From positions 2,501-66,500 of the forward strand of contig NZ_NSBT01000007.1 of NCBI RefSeq assembly GCF_002285435.1: 64,000 nucleotides of DNA. The letters run 5' to 3'. The stretch comes from Actibacterium ureilyticum. Lineage in GTDB: Bacteria; Pseudomonadota; Alphaproteobacteria; Rhodobacterales; Rhodobacteraceae. The first letter of the stretch is position 1. Every line of letters begins with the position of its first letter. The translations under genes and the position numbers were made by a program. Under the pieces are notes generated by a model. That model saw only the letters and a list, made by a program, of their open reading frames with translations, did no database searches and had not been told where the DNA came from. Of the stretch, positions 26,389 through 35,966 are shown piece by piece.

Positions 26389-27633
26389 ATGCCCACAACA
26401 TTGGTCGGTACCGCCTATCGCATCGAAGGCGTCGAGCTTGGGTCGAACGACATCATTTCAGCAGGCACCAGCCTGACCGCGGTCGAGCTTCGGACCGTCG
26501 ATCCCGATGCGAACGACTTTATCGTGACCCCGCGTTCGGTAATCTTCGAAGGCACCGTCAACGAAACCGTGCTGAGTGAGGCAGAAGCGATCAGCTTCTT
26601 CGCCGATGGCATCGAAATCGCGACGCAATCGCCATCTTACGAGTTCGTGAGCCTGCAGACGAATGTTGGCACCATTTTCGGCATCACCTTCTTTGCCGGC
26701 GGCGACACCTATTTCCTGCCGCGCAACGATTTCCCGGCGGATGGGCTGACCGATGTCACCGCCGATTCGCAGATCCGCGCCAACAACGTCGCCTTCAACC
26801 AGCTGGATTTCGGTCTGGTCCCGCCGGGTACGACGCAGTTCGAGGGCCTGGTTTTCGGAAGCGGTTCGATCGATGCGCCGGGTCTGGGCGTGACACGGCT
26901 TGTGATCGACAGCGACGACACCGTGCTCAACCCCGACGACAGCACGGAAATCAGCGTGTTCAATGCCGCAGTGCTGGTCACCGTCACCTTCGATGATGGC
27001 AGTTCGATCTCGGGTGTGCGGGCCTATCAGTCGGGCGATATCTCGTTCGTGAACAACCAGACCATCGACACACGCGCCTTTGCGATCGATGTCGCGGCGG
27101 TCGAGGCGACGGGCCGGACGCTGGACAATGTGGTGGATGCGGATTTCGAATCCTTCACCAGCCACAACCTGACCTATGCCGAGATCGGTTTCGAACCGCT
27201 GGGTACGACGCCGGGCGACGACCCCGCCCCGACGCCGGATCCGATCCCCGATCCCGACCCGATCCCGGAACCCGAGGTCACGGTTATCGAGGGCACCAGC
27301 GGCGATGACCGGCTGCGCGGGACCGACGGCGACGACATCATCATTGGCGGCGCGGGCAGCGACAAGCTGACCGGTTCCGACGGGGCCGACACGTTCATCT
27401 TCGGTGCGGATACCGGCGACGGGTCGCGTGATCGCGATGTCATCACCGATTTCAACATCGACGAGGATCTGATCGTTCTGGAGCAGGGCGCCGAGATCCT
27501 GCGCCTGATCGAACGCGGTGGCGATCTTCGGATCGTGCTCGACGGTGGTGATCGGGACGTGATCGTCATTCGCGACGCCGATGAAAGCGTTGTCGACAAT
27601 ATCGTTTTCGCCACGGACGATTTCATCGCGTGA
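26389..27633 (+). CDS. RTX-type calcium-binding protein, probably secreted by a type I system
   Basis: A 414-residue acidic protein without a Sec signal. The C-terminal third has glycine/aspartate nonapeptides (GDDRLRGTDGDD, GGAGSDKLTGSDGAD, about residues 305-335), followed by TFIFGADTGDGSRDRDVITDFN and an end rich in acidic and hydrophobic residues, as in type I secreted proteins. Residues 1-275 form a beta-rich region of unknown function, joined by a Pro/Asp-rich linker (about 279-297). With only about three repeats, it binds little calcium. It stands alone with its own upstream gap of 220 bases. No type I exporter genes are in the window. Confidence 0.78.
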   Translation: MPTTLVGTAYRIEGVELGSNDIISAGTSLTAVELRTVDPDANDFIVTPRSVIFEGTVNETVLSEAEAISFFADGIEIATQSPSYEFVSLQTNVGTIFGITFFAGGDTYFLPRNDFPADGLTDVTADSQIRANNVAFNQLDFGLVPPGTTQFEGLVFGSGSIDAPGLGVTRLVIDSDDTVLNPDDSTEISVFNAAVLVTVTFDDGSSISGVRAYQSGDISFVNNQTIDTRAFAIDVAAVEATGRTLDNVVDADFESFTSHNLTYAEIGFEPLGTTPGDDPAPTPDPIPDPDPIPEPEVTVIEGTSGDDRLRGTDGDDIIIGGAGSDKLTGSDGADTFIFGADTGDGSRDRDVITDFNIDEDLIVLEQGAEILRLIERGGDLRIVLDGGDRDVIVIRDADESVVDNIVFATDDFIA

Positions 27634-27670
27634 CGCGTCTCCGGCGATCCGCCGGTTGACGGACGAACCC

Positions 27671-27698
27671 TTGCCGCGCTGCCATGGTGGCGCGGCAA
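27671..27698 (+). terminator. Hairpin after the RTX gene
   Basis: TTGCCGCGC (27671-27679) pairs perfectly with GCGCGGCAA (27690-27698) around a 10-base loop. It lies 37 bases after the RTX stop and 104 bases before catB. Only a weak pyrimidine stretch follows, so termination is probable but not certain. Confidence 0.5.
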
Positions 27699-27802
27699 TC
27701 TGCCCCATCAGGGTATCACCCAAGACCCGCCCCATCATCGACAGAAACCGGCCCGGGCGGGCAATCTGCAGGCCAACGAAACCTGCGGACGTGGTGATAG
27801 CA

Positions 27803-28951
27803 GTGACCAAGATCGACCAGATCGAGACGACGATCCTCGACATTCCGACCATCCGGGGCCACGTGCTTTCCATGGCCACGATGCGGACCCAGACGGCGGT
27901 TCTGGTGACGATCCGGTTTTCCGACGGGTCCCAGGGGATCGGCGAAGGCACCACCATCGGCGGGTTGAGCTATGGCGCCGAAAGCCCCGAAAGCATCCAG
28001 TCCGCGATCGAGACCTATATCGCGCCCAATCTGATCGGCCGTGACGGCGACAACGTGAACGGCGCGATCCAGCTGATCGACAAGCTGGTCAAGGGCAACC
28101 GCATCGCCAAGACCGCGGTGGAAACCGCGCTGTGGGACGGGCTGGGCAAACGGCTGGGCGTGCCGGTTTCACAGCTGTTCGGCGGCGCGGTGCATGACAG
28201 GCTGCCGGTCGCCTGGACGCTGGCCTCGGGCCATTCGGAAACCGATATCGCCGAGGCGCTCGAGATGATCGAGACCGGGCGCCACAACATCTTCAAGCTG
28301 AAGATCGGCAAGCGCGACGTGCGCGCGGATGTGGCCCATGTGGCCCGCATCAAGACCGCCGTGGGCGACCGCGCCAGCGTGCGGGTCGATGTGAACACCG
28401 CCTGGTCGCTGCAGGATGCGCGCTGGGGTCTGCGGGGCCTGCAAGAGGCCGGGTGCGAGCTGGTCGAACAGCCGGTTGCGGCCCGGTGCCGTGCGGGCAT
28501 GGCGGAACTGGCGCGCGGATACGAGATCGCGGTGATGGCGGACGAGGCGCTGAACGGCCCCGAGGACGCGGTCGAGGTCGCGTGCGACCGTGCGGCGGAT
28601 GTGTTTGCGGTCAAGGTCGCGCAATCGGGCGGGCTGAAACGCGCGGCCGAGGTCGTCGCGATCGGACAGGCGGCGGGGCTGGGGCTGTATGCGGGCACGA
28701 TGCTTGAAACCGGGCTTGGCACCGCGGCGGCGCTGCATCTTTTCGCCACGGTCGAGACCCTGCAATGGGGGACAGAGCTGTTCGGTCCGCTGCTGCTGAC
28801 CGAAGACATTCTGGCCACGCCCATCGGCTATCGCGACTTCTGCGTCGAAATCCCGCGCGGCCCCGGAAACGGCATCGCGCTGGACCCCGACAAGATCGAC
28901 TTTTTCCGCCGCGACAGGGGGCGGACCGTCACAGCCGTCGCGGGGGCTTAG
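27803..28951 (+). CDS. catB: Muconate cycloisomerase
   Basis: A 382-residue enolase-superfamily enzyme that turns cis,cis-muconate into muconolactone. The N-terminal [19 protein letters not shown] is a CatB signature. The catalytic KxK is in [10 protein letters not shown] (about 168-177), metal ligands are [18 protein letters not shown] and MADEALNG, and the second catalytic Lys is in [11 protein letters not shown] chose the GTG at 27803 because it gives the usual N-terminus; GTG at 27791 or 27794 is also possible, and no clear ribosome site decides. It precedes benA by 71 bases and likely shares its transcript. catC is absent from the window. Confidence 0.87.
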   Translation: MTKIDQIETTILDIPTIRGHVLSMATMRTQTAVLVTIRFSDGSQGIGEGTTIGGLSYGAESPESIQSAIETYIAPNLIGRDGDNVNGAIQLIDKLVKGNRIAKTAVETALWDGLGKRLGVPVSQLFGGAVHDRLPVAWTLASGHSETDIAEALEMIETGRHNIFKLKIGKRDVRADVAHVARIKTAVGDRASVRVDVNTAWSLQDARWGLRGLQEAGCELVEQPVAARCRAGMAELARGYEIAVMADEALNGPEDAVEVACDRAADVFAVKVAQSGGLKRAAEVVAIGQAAGLGLYAGTMLETGLGTAAALHLFATVETLQWGTELFGPLLLTEDILATPIGYRDFCVEIPRGPGNGIALDPDKIDFFRRDRGRTVTAVAGA

Positions 28952-29022
28952 ACGGCACAAGGATTCTTACCCAGCACAAGCGCGGCACAAACGCGTTTCA
29001 GCAGTCAGGAGGAGGACTACTG

Positions 29023-30411
29023 ATGTTTACGAACCCAGATCTCGACGCGGTCGAGCGGCACATCGAAGGCGCGATCCAGGACGACCCCGAAAACGGTATC
29101 TTCCGCTGCCGCCGGGACATCTTCACCGACGAGGACCTGTTCGAGTTGGAGATGAAGCACATCTTCGAGGGCAACTGGATCTATATGGCCCATGAAAGCC
29201 AGATCCCCGAGCCGGGCGATTATTTCACCCTGACCATGGGCCGCACGCCCGTCGTGATCACCCGCGACAAGGACGGCGAACTGCACGCTTTGGTCAATGC
29301 CTGTTCGCACCGTGGCGCGATGCTGTGCCGGTTCAAGCGCCGCAACCAGAAGACCTTTACCTGCCCGTTTCACGGCTGGACGTTTTCCAACACCGGCAAG
29401 CTTTTGAAGGTCAAGGACCCCAAGGGCGCGGGATACCCCGAACAGTTCAACAAGGATGGCAGCCACGACCTGACCCGGGTCGCCCGGTTCGAAAACTATC
29501 GCGGCTTCCTGTTCGGATCGCTGAACGCGGATGTGAAACCGCTGGAGGAATATCTGGGCGAGGCGCGCAAGATGATCGACATGATCGTCGATCAGGCCGA
29601 CGAGGGGCTTGAGGTTCTGCGCGGCGCGTCGACCTATACCTATGACGGCAACTGGAAGCTTCAGGCCGAGAACGGCGCCGATGGCTATCACGTGTCGGCG
29701 GTGCACTGGAACTATGTCGCGACCACCGCGCACCGCACCGATGACGGCAAGGAAGACGACATCAAGGCGACCGATGCGTCCAAATGGGCCAAGCAGCGCG
29801 GCGGCTTCCATGCCTATGAAAACGGCCACATCCTGCTGTGGACCGAATGGGCCGACCCGACCAACCGCCCGGGCTATCCGCGTCTGGCGGAATGGACCGA
29901 GAAGCACGGCAAGACCAAGGCCGAATGGATGGTGGGCGTGCTGCGCAACCTGTGCCTTTATCCGAACGTCTTCCTGATGGATCAGTTCAGCAGCCAGATC
30001 CGCGTGTTCCGCCCCATCAGCGTGAACGAGACCGAGGTGACGATCTATTGCATCGCGCCCAAGGGCGAAAGCCAGGAGGCCCGGTCACGCCGCATCCGCC
30101 AGTACGAGGATTTCTTCAACGCATCCGGCATGGCGACACCGGACGACACCGAGGAATTCCGCGCCACCCAGCGTGGCTATGCCGGGGCGTCCCACGCGCC
30201 CTGGAACGACCTTACCCGTGGTGCGACCCAATGGATCGCGGGTCCGGACGAGGACGCCAAGGCGCTGGGCATCAACCCGGTCCTGTCGGGCGCCCGGACC
30301 GAGGATGAGGGCTTGTTCGTCATCCAGCACAGCAACTGGTCCGATCGCATGGCCGACGCCATCGCCCGGGAACGTGCCGCCGCGCCGCAGATGCGCACCG
30401 CGGCCGAATAA
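29023..30411 (+). CDS. benA: Benzoate 1,2-dioxygenase, large oxygenase subunit
   Basis: A 462-residue ring-hydroxylating oxygenase alpha subunit. The Rieske motif is CSHRGAMLC (C94, H96) and CPFHGW (C114, H117). The mononuclear iron site follows in [14 protein letters not shown] (about 219-232). Length and sequence fit BenA/XylX. It adds O2 to benzoate to give a cis-diol carboxylate. It begins after a strong AGGAGGAGG ribosome site and is followed by benB, benC and benD in the standard order. The proposed hydroxycinnamate route upstream yields benzoates, but unsubstituted benzoate is the usual substrate. Confidence 0.93.
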   Translation: MFTNPDLDAVERHIEGAIQDDPENGIFRCRRDIFTDEDLFELEMKHIFEGNWIYMAHESQIPEPGDYFTLTMGRTPVVITRDKDGELHALVNACSHRGAMLCRFKRRNQKTFTCPFHGWTFSNTGKLLKVKDPKGAGYPEQFNKDGSHDLTRVARFENYRGFLFGSLNADVKPLEEYLGEARKMIDMIVDQADEGLEVLRGASTYTYDGNWKLQAENGADGYHVSAVHWNYVATTAHRTDDGKEDDIKATDASKWAKQRGGFHAYENGHILLWTEWADPTNRPGYPRLAEWTEKHGKTKAEWMVGVLRNLCLYPNVFLMDQFSSQIRVFRPISVNETEVTIYCIAPKGESQEARSRRIRQYEDFFNASGMATPDDTEEFRATQRGYAGASHAPWNDLTRGATQWIAGPDEDAKALGINPVLSGARTEDEGLFVIQHSNWSDRMADAIARERAAAPQMRTAAE

Positions 30412-30425
30412 GGAGGACATCGGAC

Positions 30426-30953
30426 ATGAGCACCGCCACGCTTGAACGCAGCCAGCCCGACACCGCCATGAGCTTCGAGGAAATCCAGGCGTTTCTTTAT
30501 GCCGAGGCACGCGCGCTGGACGACCGCGAATGGGACACCTGGTTGTCGTTCTATCACGACAAATGCCCGTTCTGGATGCCGGCCTGGGACGATTACGACA
30601 CCCTGACCGAAGATCCGCAGAACGAGATGTCGTTGATGTATTACCCCAACAAGCACGGGATCGAGGATCGCGTGTTCCGGATCAAGACCGACCGGTCATC
30701 GGCCACGTCGCTGCCCGAACCGCGCACCAATCATTACCTGTCGGGGATCGAGGTTCTGTCCCGCGACGGCACCGAGATCCGGCTGCGGTTCAACTGGCAG
30801 ACGCTCAGCTATCGCTATGGCACGACCGATCAGCACTGGGGCACGTCGTTCTATACGCTCGACACCAGCGGCCCGAAGCCGCTGATCGCCGACAAGAAGG
30901 TGGTGCTTAAAAACGATCACATCCACCACGTGATCGACGTCTACCACATCTGA
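30426..30953 (+). CDS. benB: Benzoate 1,2-dioxygenase, small oxygenase subunit
   Basis: A 175-residue beta subunit of the ring-hydroxylating dioxygenase. The fold is recognisable from FLYAEARALDDREWDTWLSFYHDKCPFWMPAWDDYD and the C-terminal SKxVLKND-like ending KKVVLKNDHIHHVIDVYHI, both typical of BenB. It forms the alpha3beta3 oxygenase with BenA and has no catalytic metal. The ATG at 30426 has AGGAGG 9-14 bases upstream and lies 14 bases after benA. A perfect hairpin separates it from benC. Confidence 0.93.
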   Translation: MSTATLERSQPDTAMSFEEIQAFLYAEARALDDREWDTWLSFYHDKCPFWMPAWDDYDTLTEDPQNEMSLMYYPNKHGIEDRVFRIKTDRSSATSLPEPRTNHYLSGIEVLSRDGTEIRLRFNWQTLSYRYGTTDQHWGTSFYTLDTSGPKPLIADKKVVLKNDHIHHVIDVYHI

Positions 30954-30976
30954 CCCCGGTCTTGCGGGACATCAGA

Positions 30977-31000
30977 CGCGCACCCGCCCCAGGGTGCGCG
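30977..31000 (+). other. Perfect hairpin between benB and benC
   Basis: CGCGCACCC (30977-30985) pairs with GGGTGCGCG (30992-31000) around a 6-base loop, 23 bases after the benB stop. No T-run follows. It could lower benC translation relative to benAB or protect the benAB message from 3' decay. Confidence 0.6.
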
Positions 31001-31019
31001 ATCAAGGGAGGAACATGCC

Positions 31020-32042
31020 ATGACGACCTATAATATCGCGCTGAATTTCGAAGATGGCGTGACCCGTGTCATCCAATGCGATGACGACGAAAAGGTGACC
31101 GATGCCGCCTTTCGCCAGAAGATCAACCTGCCGATGGATTGCCGCGATGGGGTTTGCGGCACCTGCAAGTGTTTCGCCGAGAAGGGCGAATACGAGCTGG
31201 AATTCTACATGGACGAATCCATGAGCGACGAAGAGGCCGAGCAGGGTTTCGTCCTGACCTGTCAGATGATCCCCGAAAGCGATTGCGTGCTGCGGGTTCC
31301 GGCCTCGTCCGCGCTGTGCAAGACCGCGCCGGAGGCCGTGTCGGGCACGGTCAGCGCGGTGGAGCCGCTGTCCGAGACCTCCTTTGGCCTGCGGGTGACG
31401 CTGGCCAAGCCGATGGGTTTTCTGCCCGGCCAATACGTGAACGTGACCGTCCCGGGCGCCGATACGCACCGGTCCTATTCCTTTTCCTCGGCGCCCGGCA
31501 CGGATCAGGCAAGCTTTCTGATCCGGAACCTGCCCGGCGGGGTGATGAGCCGCTATCTGGCCGAGCGCGCGGCGCCCGGCGATGCGGTGACGCTGACCGG
31601 GCCGATGGGGGCGTTTTACCTGCGCCCCATCGAACGCCCGCAGCTTTGGCTGGCCGGCGGTACCGGGTTGGCGCCCTTCCTGTCGATGCTGGAACAGGTG
31701 GCCGCGCAGGGCAGCGATCAGCCGGTCACGCTTTACTATGCCGTGACCCGCGCTGCGGATCTGGTCGAGCTGGACCGCGTGACCGCGCTGGCCGACCGGA
31801 TCGGCAATGTCACGGTCATCACCATCCTGGCCGCCGAAGAGGACGCGCATGACCGCAAGGGCTTCGTCACCGATCACGTGACGGCCCAGGATCTGAACGG
31901 CGGCGATTGCGACGTTTACCTGTGCGGCCCGCCGCCGATGGTCGATGCCGTGCGCGACCATTTCGCGAGGCTGGGCGTCGAACCGGCCAATTTCTATTTC
32001 GAGAAGTTCAACCCGACCGAGGCAGAGGTCGCCGCCGCATGA
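31020..32042 (+). CDS. benC: Benzoate 1,2-dioxygenase reductase component
   Basis: A 340-residue electron-transfer protein. The N-terminal plant-type [2Fe-2S] ferredoxin shows CRDGVCGTCKC (about 41-51) with the fourth Cys in LTCQM. The FAD domain has RSYSFSS (about 157-163), and the NAD domain has GGTGLAPFLSML (about 213-224) and the ending CGPPPMVDAVR. It passes electrons from NADH to the Rieske centre of BenA. The start at 31020 follows GGGAGG, and its stop overlaps benD (ATGA). Confidence 0.93.
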   Translation: MTTYNIALNFEDGVTRVIQCDDDEKVTDAAFRQKINLPMDCRDGVCGTCKCFAEKGEYELEFYMDESMSDEEAEQGFVLTCQMIPESDCVLRVPASSALCKTAPEAVSGTVSAVEPLSETSFGLRVTLAKPMGFLPGQYVNVTVPGADTHRSYSFSSAPGTDQASFLIRNLPGGVMSRYLAERAAPGDAVTLTGPMGAFYLRPIERPQLWLAGGTGLAPFLSMLEQVAAQGSDQPVTLYYAVTRAADLVELDRVTALADRIGNVTVITILAAEEDAHDRKGFVTDHVTAQDLNGGDCDVYLCGPPPMVDAVRDHFARLGVEPANFYFEKFNPTEAEVAAA

Positions 32043-32818
32043 CGGGCCGTTTCGCAGACAAGGTGATGGTCGTCACCGGCGCGGCACAGGGCATTGGCCG
32101 ATCAGTGGCCGAACGCGCCGCCGCCGAGGGCGCGCGGGTGCTGATCGTGGACCGTTCGCCCGCGCGCAACGACGTGGTCGCGGCGATCCGCGCCGCCGGT
32201 GGCGCGGCCGAGGCGGTATCGGTCAACCTGGAGACCTGGTCGGGCTGTGAAAAGGCGATCCAAAGGGCCGTCGACCTTTGGGGGCGCATCGACATCCTGG
32301 TGAACAATGTGGGCGGCACGATCTGGGCCAAACCCTATGAGCATTATGCCCCGAAAGAGATCGACGCCGAACTGCGCCGGTCGCTGTTCCCCACGCTTTA
32401 CTGCTGCCGGGCGGCCATCGAACGGATGCTGCCGCAGGGCGCGGGCGTGATCGTGAACGTGTCGTCCATCGCCACGCGCGGGTTGAACCGGGTGCCCTAT
32501 GCCGCGGCCAAGGGGGGCGTGAACGCGCTGACCGCCAGCCTGGCGTGGGAGGTGGCAGAGCGCGGCATTCGCGTCGTCGCCACCGCGCCGGGGGGCACCG
32601 AAGCGCCGCCGCGCGTGGTGCCGCGCAACCCCAACGCCGCCGAAGAACAGCGCGCGGACTGGTACCAGACCATCGTCGATCAGACGATCCAGTCCTCGTT
32701 CATGAAACGCTACGGAACGCTCGACGAACAGGCAGGTCCGATCCTTTTCCTGGCGTCGGACGACGCTTCCTACATCACCGGGGTCACCGTCCCGGTGGGT
32801 GGAGGAGATCTTGGATAG
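32039..32818 (+). CDS. benD: 1,6-dihydroxycyclohexa-2,4-diene-1-carboxylate dehydrogenase
   Basis: A 259-residue SDR that oxidises and decarboxylates the cis-diol made by BenABC, giving catechol. Motifs are VVTGAAQGIGRS (about 10-21), VNNVGGTIW, the catalytic Ser in NVSSIATRG and the YxxxK of PYAAAKGG. Position directly after benC with a 4-base overlap is the usual ben order. Its product, catechol, is the substrate of the intradiol dioxygenase at 38393. Confidence 0.92.
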   Translation: MTGRFADKVMVVTGAAQGIGRSVAERAAAEGARVLIVDRSPARNDVVAAIRAAGGAAEAVSVNLETWSGCEKAIQRAVDLWGRIDILVNNVGGTIWAKPYEHYAPKEIDAELRRSLFPTLYCCRAAIERMLPQGAGVIVNVSSIATRGLNRVPYAAAKGGVNALTASLAWEVAERGIRVVATAPGGTEAPPRVVPRNPNAAEEQRADWYQTIVDQTIQSSFMKRYGTLDEQAGPILFLASDDASYITGVTVPVGGGDLG

Positions 32819-32857
32819 GCCCTGAGGAGGGGTCGGGAAACTTGGAGGAGTTACCAA

Positions 32858-34030
32858 ATGAAACGCGCGATACTGGCAGCCCTGGGGCTTGCCACCAGCC
32901 TTGCATTGCCTGCCGCCGCCGACGACCTGAAGGTCGGTCTGCTGCTGCCGTTTTCGGGGGTCTATGCCGCGCTTGGCAATGACATCGAAGCGGGCTTCAC
33001 CTTGGCACTGGACGAGTTCGGCAGCGATACCGGCGTCACGTTCGACGTGGTGCGCGAAGACACCGAGGTGAAGCCGCCCGTCGCATTGGGCAAGGCCAAG
33101 AAGCTGATCCTGCAGGACAAGGTCGACGTGATGGCGGGCATCGTCAGCTCGGGCGTGCTGGGCGCGGTGCGCGATATGGTGCACGGCGCGGGTGTGCCAC
33201 TGATCGTGGCGAATGCGGGCAATGACGATGCAACGGGCGCGTCCTGTTCGCCCTTCATCACCCGCATGTCCTTTTCCAACGGGCAGGTGAACCGCCCGAT
33301 GGGCACCTGGATGTACGACCAGGGCATTCGCAAGGTGTTCACCCTTGCGCCCGACTATGCCGCCGGGCGCCAGATGATCGACGGCTTCACCCAGACCTTT
33401 ACCGCAGCGGGCGGCGAGGTTGTCGGCCAGGAATTCACCCCGTTCCAGAAGACCCAGGATTTCGGCCCCTATCTGGCACAGGCCAAGGCCAGCGGCGCCG
33501 ACGCGGTCTATGTCTTCTATGCCGGGGGCGAGGCGATTTCCTTCGTCAAGCAATATGACAGTTTCGGGTTGAAGGCGGAATTGCCGCTTTATGGCTCGGG
33601 CTTCCTGACCTCGCCGCTTTACGTCAACGCCGAGGGTCCGTCGGCCGAGGGCGTGATCACCGCGCTGCATTACGTGCCCACCATCGACAACCCTGCCAAT
33701 GCGGCGTTCGTTGCCGCGTTCAAGGCCAAGACGGGCCGGGTGCCGTCGGAATTCGCGGTCCATGGCTATGACGCGGGCCGTGCCCTTGTCACCGCCGTGC
33801 AGACCGGCGCGCGGGATCGCGAAACGCTGGCCGCGGCGCTGCGCAAGGTCAGCTTCGACGGGCCGCGCGGCGCGCTGTCGATCGACCCGGCCACCAACAA
33901 CATCGTCCAGCCGATCTATGTCTATGAAACCGTGGCTGGCGACGATGGGCTGACCCAAAAGGTCCTGGCCCAACTGCCGGCCGAGGCCGACCCGGTCAAT
34001 GGCTGCGCCATGCCGGCGGTTTCGAACTGA
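32858..34030 (+). CDS. ABC transporter substrate-binding protein (branched-chain amino-acid type), likely for benzoate or a related aromatic
   Basis: A 390-residue periplasmic binding protein of the LivJ/Peripla_BP_6 family. The signal peptide is MKRAILAALGLATSLALPAAADD, cut near residue 21. The mature start DLKVGLLLPFSGVYAALGNDIEAGFTLALDE is typical. Aromatic acid uptake by this family is known in several proteobacteria, and the placement between benD and the matching permease genes supports that here. It starts after GGAGGAG, 39 bases beyond benD. A strong hairpin follows the stop. Confidence 0.88.
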   Translation: MKRAILAALGLATSLALPAAADDLKVGLLLPFSGVYAALGNDIEAGFTLALDEFGSDTGVTFDVVREDTEVKPPVALGKAKKLILQDKVDVMAGIVSSGVLGAVRDMVHGAGVPLIVANAGNDDATGASCSPFITRMSFSNGQVNRPMGTWMYDQGIRKVFTLAPDYAAGRQMIDGFTQTFTAAGGEVVGQEFTPFQKTQDFGPYLAQAKASGADAVYVFYAGGEAISFVKQYDSFGLKAELPLYGSGFLTSPLYVNAEGPSAEGVITALHYVPTIDNPANAAFVAAFKAKTGRVPSEFAVHGYDAGRALVTAVQTGARDRETLAAALRKVSFDGPRGALSIDPATNNIVQPIYVYETVAGDDGLTQKVLAQLPAEADPVNGCAMPAVSN

Positions 34031-34039
34031 TGCCAATGG

Positions 34040-34063
34040 CCCGGCGGCCTGAACGCTGCCGGG
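34040..34063 (+). other. Hairpin between the ABC binding-protein and permease genes
   Basis: CCCGGC (34040-34045) pairs with GCCGGG (34058-34063), extended inward by G-U, G-C and C-G pairs to 9 base pairs with a 6-base loop. It starts 10 bases after the binding-protein stop and is followed by tctttcac. It probably limits read-through or protects the binding-protein mRNA. Confidence 0.6.
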
Positions 34064-34087
34064 TCTTTCACGCGAAGGGGGACGCTC

Positions 34088-34957
34088 ATGGCACATGATC
34101 CGGGGTTCTGGATGCTGCAGGCGCTGAATGCCTTGCAACTTTCGATGCTTCTTTTCCTGCTTTCCATCGGTCTGACGGTCATTTTCGGTCTGATGCATTT
34201 CGTGAACCTGGCCCATGGCTCGCTTTACGCGCTGGGCGCCTATTTCGGGGCGTCGGCGGCGGCTGTGGGCGGCTTCTGGCTGGGGTTCTTCGTGGCGCCG
34301 GTGGCCGTGGCTGGGGTCGGGGTGCTGCTGTATTCGGGGTTGATCCGGCGGATGCGCAAATCGGGACCGATGGCGCAGGTGCTGGTGACATTCGGCCTGA
34401 TCTTTGCGCTGCTGGACCTGACACGCCTGTTCTGGGGCGATCTGGCGCTGGCGATCCAGGTGCCGCAGATCCTGGCGGGGCGCACGGCCCTTCTGGGCAT
34501 CGAATACCCGACCTACAGGCTGTTCATCATCGGCCTTGGTCTGAGCATTTTCGCAGCACTAGCCTTTGTGCTGAGCCGCACGCAGATCGGTGCGATGATC
34601 CGCGCGGGGGTCGACAATGACGCGATGGCGGCCTGTCTGGGCATCAATGTCGAGCGGCTTTTCTTCATCGTCTTCTGCGTTGGCTGCGCATTGGCCGGGC
34701 TGGCTGGTGTTGTCGCGGCACCGCTGCTGAGCGTGACGCCGGATATGGGGCTGCAAATCCTGATCCCCACGCTGATCGTTATCGTGATCGGCGGGCTGGG
34801 CTCGTTGAAAGGGGCGGTCGCGGGGTCGCTGATCTTCGGCTTTGTCCAGACTTTCGGCGCGGTGCTGGCGCCGCAGCTTGCCTCGGTCCTGATCTATGCG
34901 CTGCTTGCGGCGGTTCTGGTGATCAAGCCCGTGGGCCTGTTCCCGGCGAAAGGATAG
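34088..34957 (+). CDS. Branched-chain-type ABC transporter permease (LivH family)
   Basis: A 289-residue inner-membrane permease with about eight hydrophobic segments. The family motif GLTVIFGLMHFVNLAHGSLYALGAYFG is at about residues 25-51, and the C-terminal IVIGGLGSLKGAVAGSLIFGFVQTF is the EAA-like loop region. It pairs with the LivM-type permease that starts 4 bases later. It belongs to the transport unit of the ben cluster. Confidence 0.9.
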   Translation: MAHDPGFWMLQALNALQLSMLLFLLSIGLTVIFGLMHFVNLAHGSLYALGAYFGASAAAVGGFWLGFFVAPVAVAGVGVLLYSGLIRRMRKSGPMAQVLVTFGLIFALLDLTRLFWGDLALAIQVPQILAGRTALLGIEYPTYRLFIIGLGLSIFAALAFVLSRTQIGAMIRAGVDNDAMAACLGINVERLFFIVFCVGCALAGLAGVVAAPLLSVTPDMGLQILIPTLIVIVIGGLGSLKGAVAGSLIFGFVQTFGAVLAPQLASVLIYALLAAVLVIKPVGLFPAKG

Positions 34958-34961
34958 GGCG

Positions 34962-35966
34962 ATGTTCCGACATAACGCACTTCGATATGCCGTTCTGGTC
35001 GTGCTGCTGGCCGCGGCGCTGTTTCAGGCCTTTACCGCCGAGTATTTCGGGCTGGAGATCCTGACCGAGATCCTGATCCTGGCCATTCTGGTGCTGGCGC
35101 TTGATATCGTGGCGGGGTTCGGCGGCATGGTGTCGCTGTGTCACGGCGCGCTGATGGGGGTGGGGGCCTATGCCTATGCGCTGCTGTCGGCCAAGGCGGG
35201 GATCGCGCCGCCGCTGGCCATGGCCGGGGCGGTCGCCCTGACCGGTGTGACGGCCTGGGCCATCGGGGCGATCTGTTCGCGCAGCCACGGCATCTATTTC
35301 ATCATGGCCACGCTCGCCTTCGGGCAGATGGCCTATTCCTATGTGTTCGAGGCGCTGGTTTTCGGCGGTGATGACGGGCTGGGCGGCATTGCGCGGCTGG
35401 ATCTGGGCCTGTTCGGCATCGACCTGAACGACAGCCGCAGCTTTGCGCTGTTCTGTCTGGCGGCGCTGGGCGCGGTCTATGGCGCGGCGGTGCTGATCCT
35501 GCGGTCCGGGCTGGGCCGGTCGCTGAGCGGGGTCATGCACAACGAACAGCGGATGCGCGCGCTGGGCCTGACGGTGTGGCGGGTCAAGGCCGATGTCTTC
35601 GGCCTGTCGGGGATGATTGCGGGTCTGGCCGGGGCGCTGGCCGCGCAGCACATCATGTATATCTCGCCCGGGCTGCTCAGCTGGACCGTCTCTGGCGAGG
35701 CGCTGGTGGTAGTGATCCTTGGCGGGCTGGGCACGCTTGTTGGCCCGCTTGTCGGCGCCGCCGCCTTCGTGGTGCTGAAACATGAGCTCAGCGGTCTGAC
35801 CAGCTATTGGCACCTTGTCGTCGGCGTCATCCTGATCGCCGTGGTGATGAGCCGCGCCAACGGGATCTTCGGCTGGATCGAGGCACGCTGGGGCGATCGG
35901 ATCGAACGCCGCGTCGCCGATGCCACCCGCAAACCCGAACCCGAAGAGGCCACGAGCGATGCTTGA
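34962..35966 (+). CDS. Branched-chain-type ABC transporter permease (LivM family)
   Basis: A 334-residue permease with about ten hydrophobic segments. LivM landmarks are GGMVSLCHGALMGVGAYAYALL (about 48-69), SHGIYFIMATLAFGQMAYS and VILGGLGTLVGPLVGAAAFV near residue 255. It forms the membrane pore with the LivH subunit. Its stop overlaps the start of the ATPase gene by 8 bases. Confidence 0.9.
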   Translation: MFRHNALRYAVLVVLLAAALFQAFTAEYFGLEILTEILILAILVLALDIVAGFGGMVSLCHGALMGVGAYAYALLSAKAGIAPPLAMAGAVALTGVTAWAIGAICSRSHGIYFIMATLAFGQMAYSYVFEALVFGGDDGLGGIARLDLGLFGIDLNDSRSFALFCLAALGAVYGAAVLILRSGLGRSLSGVMHNEQRMRALGLTVWRVKADVFGLSGMIAGLAGALAAQHIMYISPGLLSWTVSGEALVVVILGGLGTLVGPLVGAAAFVVLKHELSGLTSYWHLVVGVILIAVVMSRANGIFGWIEARWGDRIERRVADATRKPEPEEATSDA

